Of a DNA stretch of 64,000 nucleotides, positions 51,494 through 60,228 are shown piece after piece. The notes under the pieces were generated by a model. The model was not told the DNA's origin. It searched no databases and saw only the letters and a program-made list of their open reading frames with translations. This DNA is from Ruminococcus sp. GTDB taxonomy: Bacteria; Bacillota; Clostridia; Oscillospirales; Ruminococcaceae. The stretch is taken from positions 1 through 64,000 of the forward strand of contig JAETQO010000008.1 of the NCBI GenBank assembly GCA_021770655.1. Direction: 5' to 3'. The position numbers and the translations under genes were made by a program. Each line of letters starts with the position of its first letter. Position 1 is the first letter of the stretch.

Positions 51494-53302
51494 ATGGACC
51501 CAAGTGTTAATCTTTGCATGGGCTGTATGAACGAGCTTGACGCCGACGGTCGCTGTCATTATTGCAGTTATACCGACGATATTCCGCATCTTCAGGCTTA
51601 TCTTGCTCCGAGGACAGTTCTTGACAACAGATATATTGTTGGAAAAATGCTCTCTTATAACGGAGAGGGCGCGTCTTATATATGCTATGATACTGTAGGT
51701 AAATGCAAGTGCGTGGCGAGAGAATATATGCCGGATACCTTGTGTGAAAGGGACAGAGACAGTCAAAGACTTGTGGTCAATCCGGATTGTCTGGCAAAAT
51801 ATAAGACTTATATGTCCGAGTTTGCGGATATGAACAAACTGCTTTCCAGAATGAGAAATCTTCAGCATATTGCTACTGCAAAGGACTTGTTCTGTGAGAA
51901 TAACACTACTTACGTTATTCTGGAATATGTCGAGGGCGTTTCGCTGAAAAAGTTTTTGCAGTCCAATACCGGATTTCTAACGTGGGAGCAGGTAAAAAAA
52001 TTATTTGTTCCGTTTTTTACGACTTTAAGTATTGTACATAATGCGGGAATTATCCACAGAGGTATTTCACCTGAAAATATAATCGTTACTACCGACTGTG
52101 AGCTGAAACTTACAGGCTTTTGCATAAGCTCGATAAGAACGTCTAATACGGGGCTCTCGCCTGAGTTCTATTCCGGATATACGGCGCCTGAGCAGTATTC
52201 ATCTCTGGATTGGCAGGGAACATGGACGGACGTTTATGCTGTTGCCGCTGTGCTTTACAGGATACTTACGGGCTGTATGCCCTTGGACGCATATACCAGA
52301 ACAAAAAATGATACTATGGTCGAGGCTTGCCGAGTAAATCCGAGGATTCCTCAGCATATTTCCAGAGTTTTGTCCAGGTCTATGAGGGTCAAGGGTGAAG
52401 AAAGAATACAGACCATCACCGAACTGGTGGCCGCTTTGTTTGAACAGCATACTACGCATATGGAGCATCCTAAAGGTTCGACTCAGACTATTCCGATACA
52501 GCACGTTCCGATACAGCGGGTTCAGAAACAACAGCCTTCGGAGGGAGATAAGCCTAAGAGTAAGACGGCTGTCGTTGTGGGCTGGATAGTTCTTGCAGTG
52601 GTGCTTGTTCTGTCGGTGTTCCTGCTTTATGAGCTTTTTTCAGGACCTTCCGATTATGACGAAGGATCGTCTGTCAACCGCGTGGTTTCCGATGACGCTG
52701 ATGATAATGTTGACAGCGAGGTTTTCGTTTACGGAACGACTATTGCCACACCTGCGACTACTGCGGCAGAAAGCCAGTCCGAGTACGGCTACGGTTCGAT
52801 CATGCCTAACGTTGTGGGATTGGAGTACAATACCGTTGTTCAGAAGCTGGGTGAGGATCTCACCATCAGGGCGGACTATTATTATTCCGACATAGACGAT
52901 AAGGGCGTCATTGCAGAACAGAGTATACCGGAGGGTACGGATTTTGATCCGTCGCTGAAAAATGAATTGGTGCTTAAAGTTTGCGCCGGACCGGAAAATG
53001 TTCCTGTACCGGATTATTCCGGACTTACAAAGAAAGCGTATCTTGAATTACTTGATTCATATAATATTAAGTACAAGATCGTTACGGATTTTTCAAGCTC
53101 TGTTTCGGCGGGCTATGTAATGGGAACCAGCGTGGGAGTCGGAAACACTGTCAACGTTAAGAACGGCGATGTGCTCACAGTAACGGTTTCCGCAGGTATA
53201 GTTACTACAACGACCAAGGAAACGACTGCTACTTCGGAAGAAACTAGGGCAACAGAATCTTCCGGCGAAGTTACTGCCGATGCTCCTGCTGAGGAACAGT
53301 AA
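51494..53302 (+). CDS. Zinc-ribbon, pseudokinase and PASTA membrane protein
   Basis: 602 residues from ATG 51494 (aaggaggt). Order: zinc ribbon (CMGC 8-11, CHYC 21-24); a protein-kinase-like domain (about 47-318); linker; transmembrane helix (about 359-380); two PASTA-like repeats (about 427-565); and a Thr/Glu-rich tail. In the kinase part the Lys of VAxK is Arg76, the catalytic HRD is HRG (188-190), and DFG is TGF (207-209). APEQ and the DVYAVAAVLYRILTG helix are kept. It should therefore be catalytically dead or nearly so, and likely acts as a scaffold or a cell-wall-sensing receptor. Confidence 0.85.
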   Translation: MDPSVNLCMGCMNELDADGRCHYCSYTDDIPHLQAYLAPRTVLDNRYIVGKMLSYNGEGASYICYDTVGKCKCVAREYMPDTLCERDRDSQRLVVNPDCLAKYKTYMSEFADMNKLLSRMRNLQHIATAKDLFCENNTTYVILEYVEGVSLKKFLQSNTGFLTWEQVKKLFVPFFTTLSIVHNAGIIHRGISPENIIVTTDCELKLTGFCISSIRTSNTGLSPEFYSGYTAPEQYSSLDWQGTWTDVYAVAAVLYRILTGCMPLDAYTRTKNDTMVEACRVNPRIPQHISRVLSRSMRVKGEERIQTITELVAALFEQHTTHMEHPKGSTQTIPIQHVPIQRVQKQQPSEGDKPKSKTAVVVGWIVLAVVLVLSVFLLYELFSGPSDYDEGSSVNRVVSDDADDNVDSEVFVYGTTIATPATTAAESQSEYGYGSIMPNVVGLEYNTVVQKLGEDLTIRADYYYSDIDDKGVIAEQSIPEGTDFDPSLKNELVLKVCAGPENVPVPDYSGLTKKAYLELLDSYNIKYKIVTDFSSSVSAGYVMGTSVGVGNTVNVKNGDVLTVTVSAGIVTTTTKETTATSEETRATESSGEVTADAPAEEQ

Positions 53303-53344
53303 CGTAATCGTTTTAAATAAAGTGTTAAAATTATATCAAAGCCC

Positions 53345-53373
53345 TTGACAATTCAGGGGCTTTGTGCTATGCT
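53345..53373 (+). promoter_or_regulatory. Promoter of pfkA, partly inside a hairpin
   Basis: TTGACA (53345-53350), 17-bp spacer, TATGCT (53368-53373). The -35 lies in the loop of an aaagccc/gggcttt hairpin. Confidence 0.65.
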
Positions 53374-53430
53374 TATTGAGGGTTAAAAGGAAAGTATTAA
53401 GGAAATTGTTCCTAATTGGAGGTATTTTAC

Positions 53431-54393
53431 ATGGCTAAGAAAATCGGTGTTTTGACCAGCGGAGGAGACGCTCCGGGAATGAACGCTGCCGTAAGAGCGG
53501 TTTGCAGAGCGGCTCTTCAGAAGGGCATGGAGGTTGTAGGTATCCGCAGAGGATATAACGGTCTTCTTAACGGAGAAGTCGTTGATATGAGTGCAAGAAG
53601 CGTTTCCGGTATTATTCAGAGAGGCGGTACTTGTCTTTATACAGCAAGATGTCCAGAATTCAGAGAACTTTCCGGCGTTTTGAGAGGTAAAGAAAAGTGT
53701 ATCGAAATGGGTCTTGACGGAATCGTCGTGATCGGCGGTGACGGCTCGTTCAGAGGTGCGGCTGATCTGTCTGCTCAGGGTATTCCATGTATCGGTCTTC
53801 CGGGTACTATCGACAACGATATTTCCTGCACCGAGTACACGATCGGTTACGATACAGCTATGAATACCGCTATGGAAATGATCGATAAGATCAGGGATAC
53901 TGCACAGTCCCATGACAGATGTTCTGTCGTTGAGGTAATGGGAAGAAATGCAGGCTATATTGCTACAAATGTCGGCGTTGCAGTAGGGGCAGAGGCTGTT
54001 ATCATTCCGGAAAAGCCTTATGACCTTAACGCTATCGCTAAGAATATGCAGGAAACTAAAAAATCAGGTAAAACTCATTTTATTATCGTTGTTGCTGAGG
54101 GTGTTGGCAAGACGGAATATATTACAAGAACTTTGCAGGAACTCACAGGCATCGAATCAAGAGCTACGATCCTCGGTCACGTTCAAAGAGGCGGTTCTCC
54201 TACGGTAAGAGACAGAGTTGTAGCTACTCAGATGGGCTATCATGCTGTTGAACTGCTTGAGCAGGGTATCGGCAACAGAGTTGTCGGCATGAAGGATAGT
54301 AAAATATATGATGTGGATATACAGGAAGCTCTTTCGATGAAGAAGCCTTTCGAGGACGAGCTTTACGATATTCTCAATAAGACAGCGTTTTAA
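53431..54393 (+). CDS. pfkA: 6-phosphofructokinase (ATP-dependent type)
   Basis: 320 residues from ATG 53431 (ggaggtatttt). GVLTSGGDAPGMNAAVRA at the start, GGDGSFRGA (102-110, Gly rather than Asp at the position that sets ATP over pyrophosphate use), GLPGTIDNDI with the catalytic Asp, and EVMGRNAGYIA. The commonest bacterial PfkA type, committed step of glycolysis. It is followed by the folate riboswitch region. Confidence 0.96.
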   Translation: MAKKIGVLTSGGDAPGMNAAVRAVCRAALQKGMEVVGIRRGYNGLLNGEVVDMSARSVSGIIQRGGTCLYTARCPEFRELSGVLRGKEKCIEMGLDGIVVIGGDGSFRGAADLSAQGIPCIGLPGTIDNDISCTEYTIGYDTAMNTAMEMIDKIRDTAQSHDRCSVVEVMGRNAGYIATNVGVAVGAEAVIIPEKPYDLNAIAKNMQETKKSGKTHFIIVVAEGVGKTEYITRTLQELTGIESRATILGHVQRGGSPTVRDRVVATQMGYHAVELLEQGIGNRVVGMKDSKIYDVDIQEALSMKKPFEDELYDILNKTAF

Positions 54394-54429
54394 TTTTAAC
54401 GATGTTTTGTCCCATGTGGACTGGCATAT

Positions 54430-54530
54430 TACAGAGTAGAAAGCTGAGCGTTAAGTGTCCGTCGGACGGGGAGTTGCCGTCGGAACGAAAAAGGTAAAAC
54501 CTTTGCGGTTCGGTTTTCGCATCCCGCTGA
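54430..54530 (+). ncRNA. Tetrahydrofolate (THF) riboswitch aptamer
   Basis: The aptamer blocks agagtagaa, agcgttaagtgt, ggacggggagttgcc and gcatcccgct follow the THF riboswitch consensus in order. It precedes a terminator and folT, as in known Firmicute examples. Confidence 0.9.
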
Positions 54531-54555
54531 ATGTGTAATTGAAGCTTTTCATAAG

Positions 54556-54599
54556 CGGCTCTGCACATACCATACGGGTATTGTGCAGAGCTGTTTTTG
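54556..54599 (+). terminator. Riboswitch-controlled terminator before folT
   Basis: Stem ctctgcacatacc against gggtattgtgcagag then ctgtttttgtt. Confidence 0.9.
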
Positions 54600-54652
54600 T
54601 TGCTCCGTTATGCACTAAGCGACAAGCTCGCAGAATAGAAGGAGGAATTTTT

Positions 54653-55297
54653 ATGAAGAGCTTTTTTCGTATGTTCTACGATTCCTTTAAATCTTTGAAG
54701 GATCTTAGAACTCTCACAACAACAGGCATTTTGCTTGCACTTGCGTTCGTTATCAAGTCGTTTTCCATTGAGGTGACGCCTGATCTGCGGATAGGTTTCA
54801 CTTTCCTGGCTACCTGTACCATTGGTATGCTTTACGGTCCTGTGGTATGCGGAATGTCTACATTTCTGCTGGATTTTATAGGATACATCATTCAGAACAA
54901 ATCTCCCCGAGCCTACAGTCCGCAGCTTGCGGTTGTTGTAATCATTTCAGGCGTTATTTATGGATGTCTGTTGTATAAGTGTGATTTTCAGAGCAAAAAG
55001 GTACCAAGCTTTATCAGGGTCGTCCTTTCCCGTACTATCGTTGTTTTGTTTTGCAATATCTTGCTCAACTCGTATTTCCTGTACAGCCTGTATGTCAATA
55101 AAGACTTTGGCATCACCAATCTTACGGCAGAATCTCTCAGGGGATTCTGGGTTTACTGTACGCCGAGAATTACCAAGAATCTTCTCCAACTCCCGATAGA
55201 TCTGGTAATGCTTTGTATTTTCCTGCCGGCAGTCAAGGTTGCTTATGAAAAGGTAAGGGCGCAGTTCGGTCATAAATCAGCCAAAGGCTCGGCTTAG
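54653..55297 (+). CDS. folT: Folate ECF transporter substrate-binding subunit FolT
   Basis: 214 residues from ATG 54653 (gaaggaggaat); a longer upstream frame lies in the riboswitch terminator and is noncoding. Six membrane helices with the S-component pattern LALAFVIKSFSIEV and PRAYSPQ; it gives folate specificity to the energy-coupling module encoded elsewhere. Control by the THF riboswitch strongly supports the call. Confidence 0.9.
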   Translation: MKSFFRMFYDSFKSLKDLRTLTTTGILLALAFVIKSFSIEVTPDLRIGFTFLATCTIGMLYGPVVCGMSTFLLDFIGYIIQNKSPRAYSPQLAVVVIISGVIYGCLLYKCDFQSKKVPSFIRVVLSRTIVVLFCNILLNSYFLYSLYVNKDFGITNLTAESLRGFWVYCTPRITKNLLQLPIDLVMLCIFLPAVKVAYEKVRAQFGHKSAKGSA

Positions 55298-55320
55298 GAT
55301 ATAATATGATATTGATTTTT

Positions 55321-55350
55321 AAGACGGCGATCAACAGTCGCCGTCTTTTT
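55321..55350 (+). terminator. Terminator after folT
   Basis: Stem aagacggcga against tcgccgtctt plus T-run. Confidence 0.9.
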
Positions 55351-55382
55351 ATGTTCATTAGATGAAAATTAACACAAACTAC

Positions 55383-55411
55383 TTGCAAAAAAATGATTTA
55401 AGTAGTATAAT
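55383..55411 (+). promoter_or_regulatory. Promoter of proC
   Basis: TTGCAA (55383-55388), 17-bp spacer, TATAAT (55406-55411). Confidence 0.8.
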
Positions 55412-55452
55412 TATAACAATATGTTGATTTCTGTAGAAAGGATATGTTATTT

Positions 55453-56253
55453 ATGATAAATGTTGGTTTTATCGGCGCAGGAAATATGGGATATGCAATT
55501 ATGAAAGGCATTGCCGAAAGTTCTGTGAGCAATGAGATAAAGCTGTATGCCTTTGACGTTTATGCCCCTGTGCTTGACAGACTTGATGAGTTCGGTGCAG
55601 TAAAGTGTACCGATGCGGTTTCTGTGGTCAATAACTGCAAGTATGTTTTTCTTGCAATCAAGCCTCAGCAGCTTGACGAAGTGCTTGATAATATCTCTGC
55701 CGCTGTGAGCAAGGATACTGTCATAGTTTCTATCTGCGCAGGAATCACTGATGAGTATATAGCGTCAAAAACCGTTGACGACGCAAAGGTAGTTCTTGTT
55801 ATGCCGAATACTCCGCTTCTTCTTGGAGAAGGTGCAACGGCTTTGTCAAGATCCGACAACGTGAGCGATGAGGAATTTGAGCTTGTATGCAGTATTTTCG
55901 GCTCCTGCGGTGAATACGCTGTTATTTCAAAGGATAAAATGAAAGAGATAATCGCTATAAACGGTTCTTCGCCTGCATTTATTTATCTTTACGCTCAGGC
56001 GTTTGTGGATTATGCAAAAAGCGTGGGTATCGACGGAGAAGTGGCAAAAAGTCTTTTTGCAAAATCGCTTATCGGCTCTGCTAAGATGATAACCGACAGC
56101 GGAAAGAGCATTGACGAGCTTATTGAAATGGTATCGTCAAAAGGCGGCACTACTATTGCAGGACTTGAAAAGCTCCGCGAAGGCGGTTTGCCCGAGGCTG
56201 TAAACGAGTGCTGTAAGGCCTGCACAAAGAGAGCTTACGAGCTTTCCAAGTAA
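55453..56253 (+). CDS. proC: Pyrroline-5-carboxylate reductase
   Basis: Last step of proline synthesis (NAD(P)H-dependent). 266 residues from ATG 55453; an ATG at 55444 is in frame but is only 3 bases from the agaaagg site. VGFIGAGNMGYAIMKG is the dinucleotide loop; AIKPQQL, SICAGIT, VMPNTP and the C-terminal VSSKGGTTIAGLEKL signature are all present. Confidence 0.96.
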   Translation: MINVGFIGAGNMGYAIMKGIAESSVSNEIKLYAFDVYAPVLDRLDEFGAVKCTDAVSVVNNCKYVFLAIKPQQLDEVLDNISAAVSKDTVIVSICAGITDEYIASKTVDDAKVVLVMPNTPLLLGEGATALSRSDNVSDEEFELVCSIFGSCGEYAVISKDKMKEIIAINGSSPAFIYLYAQAFVDYAKSVGIDGEVAKSLFAKSLIGSAKMITDSGKSIDELIEMVSSKGGTTIAGLEKLREGGLPEAVNECCKACTKRAYELSK

Positions 56254-56301
56254 TTATATCTGTCCGGCCTGCATATACATTTCTCAAAGGGAGTGATGTG
56301 T

Positions 56302-56901
56302 ATGAACGCTCGGACAAGTTCGGATGTATATAAAACCGGATTTTTTGCTTTTCTTATCGGCGCTGTACTCATAGGCGCACTCATGGGTTCGGTTTCTTAC
56401 TGCTTTATGGATTCCGACGGATATTCAAAATTGGCTTTGTTTCAGAACGGTTATTTCAGTGCAAGACAGTCGGGAGATTTCGGAGAGATACTGATAAAAT
56501 CTTTTTCGGGGGCGACGCTTTTTATGGCGGCTGTCTTCTTGATGGGTTTTTCTGCTTTCGGACAGCCTGCTGTGATCGCTGTCCTGCTTATCCGAGGAAT
56601 GGGTTTCGGCGTTACAATGGCTCAGTTTTATTCCGTGTACGGAAAGCGTGGAGTGCTGATGTCTGCCGTGTTTGTACTGCCCTCGGCGGTGATAACTACT
56701 TCGGCGTTGGCGGCGGGTGCAAGAGAGGCTGTGGGACTGTCAAATCTTCTGCTGGGAATAACCTTATCCGACAGACAGGAAAACGGTCTGCGGCAGGCAG
56801 TAAGGCTTTATGGCGCGAAATTCCTTGTGCTTGAAGCTGTTCTGGCAGTGGGTGCAGGCATAGAATGTATTTGTACGGTATTATTTATGGGGAGACTCTG
56901 A
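56302..56901 (+). CDS. Stage II sporulation protein M-like (SpoIIM family) membrane protein
   Basis: 199 residues from ATG 56302 (aagggag). Five hydrophobic segments; the pattern of a long outside loop after the first helix, then GFSAFGQPAVIAVLLIRGMGFGVTMA, fits the SpoIIM/DUF95 family. In Bacillus SpoIIM works with SpoIID and SpoIIP during engulfment; related proteins occur in non-sporulators. It lies between proC and a YesL-like gene. Confidence 0.72.
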   Translation: MNARTSSDVYKTGFFAFLIGAVLIGALMGSVSYCFMDSDGYSKLALFQNGYFSARQSGDFGEILIKSFSGATLFMAAVFLMGFSAFGQPAVIAVLLIRGMGFGVTMAQFYSVYGKRGVLMSAVFVLPSAVITTSALAAGAREAVGLSNLLLGITLSDRQENGLRQAVRLYGAKFLVLEAVLAVGAGIECICTVLFMGRL

Positions 56902-56937
56902 TATATTTGGGAACTATTAAATTTAAGGAGCGTTGAA

Positions 56938-57756
56938 ATGGCTTTATTCAGTAACTATAATACGCCCGGCAGGGGAGTGCTTAAAGCGCCTCAGGAGAAA
57001 AAGGGCATATTCAAATTCTTCGAGGTTTACGGACGTCATATGTGGAAGCTTATGGAGCTTAATCTGCTGTATGTTGTCTGCTGTATCCCGATCGTGACTT
57101 TCGGTCCTGCTACTGCCGCAATGACAAAGGTGTGCAGAAATTATTCTCAGGAGAGAAATGTGTTTCTGCTTCACGATTTTATAGATTCTTTCAAGAAAAA
57201 TTTCAAGCAGGGTATCGGAATGGGCATTGTGGATATAATCTTTGCCGTCGGCTTTATTGTGGGCTTGCCTATGTACAAATATTGGGCGGAACAGAATTCA
57301 ATGATCTATATTCCGTTTATTATTTGTATAAGCTGTATGATAGTGTTCTTTATGATGCACTTCTATATCTATCTGATGATAAGCTCTACAAATTTAAAAA
57401 TGAAACAAATAATCAAGAACGCTTTCTTTTTAGTAAGCCTTGGGATCAAGCAGTCTCTGTGGACGCTCCTTGTATCACTGATCGTGTTGTTTGTTACCTA
57501 TATTTTTATACCTTACTCACTGTTTATTGTTCCGTTCTGGCCGCTTTCGTTTATCTGCTTTGTGACATGTTTTAACTGCTATCCGGTAATAAGAAAGCAC
57601 GTTATCCAGCCGTATTACGACCAGAGGGGCGAGGAGAATCCGGAGTTTGCATATAAGGAAACAAAGCCTGATGAGCAGCTGTTCGAGGACAAGGCCGCCG
57701 AGGAAACTCCCGTTAAAGAAAAAAAATCAAGAAAAATAGGAAAGACTATTTCGTAA
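56938..57756 (+). CDS. DUF624 (YesL-like) membrane protein
   Basis: 272 residues, ATG 56938 (aaggagcg). Five transmembrane helices; the family opening WKLMELNLLYVVCCIPIVTFGPATAAMTKVCR is clear. The C-terminal tail is charged (EDKAAEETPVKEKKSRKIGK). YesL proteins often sit with sugar-ABC transporter genes, but none is here. Unknown function. Confidence 0.85.
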   Translation: MALFSNYNTPGRGVLKAPQEKKGIFKFFEVYGRHMWKLMELNLLYVVCCIPIVTFGPATAAMTKVCRNYSQERNVFLLHDFIDSFKKNFKQGIGMGIVDIIFAVGFIVGLPMYKYWAEQNSMIYIPFIICISCMIVFFMMHFYIYLMISSTNLKMKQIIKNAFFLVSLGIKQSLWTLLVSLIVLFVTYIFIPYSLFIVPFWPLSFICFVTCFNCYPVIRKHVIQPYYDQRGEENPEFAYKETKPDEQLFEDKAAEETPVKEKKSRKIGKTIS

Positions 57757-57795
57757 GATTCGGTGCAAGCAAGGTTTTTGCAACAATAGATAATA

Positions 57796-57832
57796 AAAGC
57801 GGGCTGAGAAAAATTGATTCTCAGTCCGCTTT
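57796..57832. terminator. Bidirectional terminator between the DUF624 gene and prfB
   Basis: Stem aaagcgggctgagaa against ttctcagtccgcttt. Confidence 0.9.
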
Positions 57833-57845
57833 AAGTTATGCAGAG

Positions 57846-58967
57846 TTAATTTTTTTCGATCTCACCAAGCGACAAGGCTTTAAGATATGCGTTTATAAAT
57901 CCGTCTAATTCGCCGTCCATTACAGCGTTTACATTAGTGTTTTCAAAGCCCGTTCGGTGATCCTTTACAAGCGTATAAGGCATAAACACATACGATCTGA
58001 TCTGCGCGCCCCATGCGATCTCTTTCTGAACGCCTTTGATATCCTCGATCTTTTCCAGATGTTCGCGCTCTTTGATCTTGATAAGCTCGGCTTTGAGCAT
58101 TTTCATTGCGTAATCTCTGTTCTGAAACTGTGAACGCTGAGTCTGGCAGGAAGTTACGATACCCGTAGGGATATGCGTAAGCCTTACTGCGGAGGAGGTT
58201 TTGTTAATGTGCTGTCCGCCTGCGCCGCTTGAGCGGAAAACGTCCATTTTGATGTCCTCAGGACGTATATCAACTTCTATAGTATCATCGATCTCAGGCA
58301 TTACGTCTACGGCGGCGAAAGAAGTATGTCGGCTTCCGGAACTGTCAAAAGGAGAAATACGCACAAGTCTGTGGATTCCTGCTTCGCTTTTGAGATAACC
58401 GTAAGCGTTTTCACCCTCAACGATTACAGATGCGCTTTTCAGCCCTGCCTCGCCGCCCTCAAGATAATCGAGTGTGGTCATTTTAAAGCCGTGGGCTTCG
58501 CACCATTTGTGATACATTCTGAAAAGCATTTCAGACCAGTCCTGAGCTTCAGTTCCGCCTGCTCCCGCATGGAAGTTGATGATAGCGTTGTTATGGTCGT
58601 ATTCGCCTGTAAGCAGGGTGTCAAGCTGAGCGGCGTCAAGACTTTCTTTCAGCTTGTTAAGCTCGCTTTGTACCTCGTCTATCATACTTTCATCATTTTC
58701 ATCTGCCGTCATTTCAATAAGCACTTCAATGTCCTCAAAAGAAGTCTTGAATTTATCGTACTTTTCCAGCTTACTTTCCAAGTTTCGCGTTTCCTGAAGG
58801 ACCTTCTGAGAGTTCTCCATATCGTCCCAGAAGTTTGGCTCAGCGGCCTTTTCATGCAGTTCGGCAATACGCTCCTGAGAACGCTCAATGTCATATACGT
58901 CATGAAGCTCCTTTATTATCGGTCTGAGAGCTTCAAGCTCGGATTTCAAATTCTCTAAAAATACCAT
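57846..58967 (-). CDS. prfB: Peptide chain release factor 2
   Basis: Terminates at UGA and UAA. 373 residues in a single open frame from ATG 58967, covering the N-terminal coiled-coil domain (about 1-100), the codon-recognition motif SPF (VRISPFDSSGSRH), and GGQ (SGAGGQHINKT) for peptidyl-tRNA hydrolysis. Most bacterial prfB genes have an in-frame TGA near codon 25 with a programmed +1 frameshift; none exists here. Confidence 0.97.
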   Translation of the reverse strand: MVFLENLKSELEALRPIIKELHDVYDIERSQERIAELHEKAAEPNFWDDMENSQKVLQETRNLESKLEKYDKFKTSFEDIEVLIEMTADENDESMIDEVQSELNKLKESLDAAQLDTLLTGEYDHNNAIINFHAGAGGTEAQDWSEMLFRMYHKWCEAHGFKMTTLDYLEGGEAGLKSASVIVEGENAYGYLKSEAGIHRLVRISPFDSSGSRHTSFAAVDVMPEIDDTIEVDIRPEDIKMDVFRSSGAGGQHINKTSSAVRLTHIPTGIVTSCQTQRSQFQNRDYAMKMLKAELIKIKEREHLEKIEDIKGVQKEIAWGAQIRSYVFMPYTLVKDHRTGFENTNVNAVMDGELDGFINAYLKALSLGEIEKN

Positions 58968-59070
58968 ATCTGATTCTCCTTAATTTATATCAATATATAT
59001 TATAAAACTTTTTTTCCAAAAAGTAAAGAAAATTATTGAAAAAACTATAGCTTTTTGATTATAAATGTGC

Positions 59071-59076
59071 TATAAT
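59071..59076 (+). promoter_or_regulatory. Extended -10 promoter element before the RING/zinc-ribbon gene
   Basis: TATAAT preceded by TGTGC (extended -10); -35 weak. Confidence 0.55.
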
Positions 59077-59123
59077 TAAAATTAACAGGCTTTTGTAGGC
59101 TATCAAAGGAAAGGATTACCAAT

Positions 59124-60095
59124 ATGTCTAATTATTCAGGTGCAAAATGTATTTCCTGCGGAGAGGTGTTTAAGGACGGCGACGACGTTGTAGTTTGTCC
59201 GGAGTGCGGAACGCCCTATCACCGTGAATGTTATCTCAGGGAAGGAAAATGTATAAATGAAAAGCTCCATGAAAGCGGACAAAGCTGGCGGCAGGAGGAA
59301 AAGGAGAAAAACTCTGAGAATATCAGATGTATACGCTGTGGGTTTGAAAACACGCCGGACAAGCTTTTCTGTGAAAAATGCGGAACTCCTTTAATGAAGA
59401 ACGACACTGAGACCGAGCGTCCGTTTAACGATATGGGGCGGCAGGCAGGTTTCAATAATCAAGGAACCGCGGGATCGTTCAATCAGCAGGGCGACTCTCA
59501 GTACAATCCGTTCGGCAGACAGCTGGTCTTTGATAAGGACACTGATCTGGACGGTATAAAGCTTGATGATTACGCAAAATATGTAAAGTCAAATCCGCTT
59601 GTTTTTCTGTCAAATTTCATACGTTTCGGCAAATTTGGCGGAAAGATCTCGTTGAATTTTGCGGCTTTCATTTTCCCGCATCTGTATTTTCTGTTCAGAA
59701 AAATGAATCTTGTGGGAATTATCATGCTGATCGTTACCGGACTGCTCAATATTCCTACGGCAATCGAATATCTTGAAAGCGGTATGCTGGGCTATACTAT
59801 CAACATTGGGGTAGACGTAGAAAGCACGCTTTTTCAGGGCATTTCCACCGCTGCATGGTATGTGTCACTGGCTCTTCAGTTCTTTGCGGGATTCTTTGCA
59901 AATTATATCTATTATAAAACAGCACAGAAAAATATCCGTGAGATAAGAAATCAGGATATAGCGGACGAGGAGGAGATCGTTCGTCGGATATCTTCAAAGG
60001 GCGGTACGTCATGGGCGGCTGTAATACTCGGATTCTTTGTATACAGCGCTATTGTTGTCGGCGGAGTATTCGGTATCAGCAAGATAATCGGCTGA
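59124..60095 (+). CDS. RING-like/zinc-ribbon membrane protein with DUF2628-type region
   Basis: 323 residues. A prokaryotic RING-type finger (CISCG, CPECGTPYHRECY; about 9-40), then a zinc ribbon (CIRCG, CEKCGTP; about 68-90), a Gln/Asn-rich linker, and a DUF2628-like part with four helices from about residue 175 to the end. Such proteins are frequent in Clostridia; the double zinc module suggests a protein-protein interaction role at the membrane. Function unknown. Confidence 0.8.
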   Translation: MSNYSGAKCISCGEVFKDGDDVVVCPECGTPYHRECYLREGKCINEKLHESGQSWRQEEKEKNSENIRCIRCGFENTPDKLFCEKCGTPLMKNDTETERPFNDMGRQAGFNNQGTAGSFNQQGDSQYNPFGRQLVFDKDTDLDGIKLDDYAKYVKSNPLVFLSNFIRFGKFGGKISLNFAAFIFPHLYFLFRKMNLVGIIMLIVTGLLNIPTAIEYLESGMLGYTINIGVDVESTLFQGISTAAWYVSLALQFFAGFFANYIYYKTAQKNIREIRNQDIADEEEIVRRISSKGGTSWAAVILGFFVYSAIVVGGVFGISKIIG

Positions 60096-60132
60096 GTTCA
60101 CAAAAAATTCAGAAAATTAGATTCAAAGTTCA

Positions 60133-60161
60133 TTGACATCGATATGGTGTTATGATATAAT
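60133..60161 (+). promoter_or_regulatory. Consensus promoter of rpsF-ssb-rpsR
   Basis: TTGACA (60133-60138), 17-bp spacer, TATAAT (60156-60161). The 67-nt leader could hold the S6:S18 autoregulatory structure known in this operon, but I could not fold one with confidence. Confidence 0.9.
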
Positions 60162-60228
60162 AATTAAGTTAATCCTTGCTTGTGTTTATTGCAGGCACAG
60201 GCGAAATCCAGAAGGAGGTGCAAAAGCA

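Noticed and set aside
54653-55297. General energy-coupling role for the ECF-type protein
   Set aside because: It is an S-component only; no EcfA or EcfT genes are in the window.
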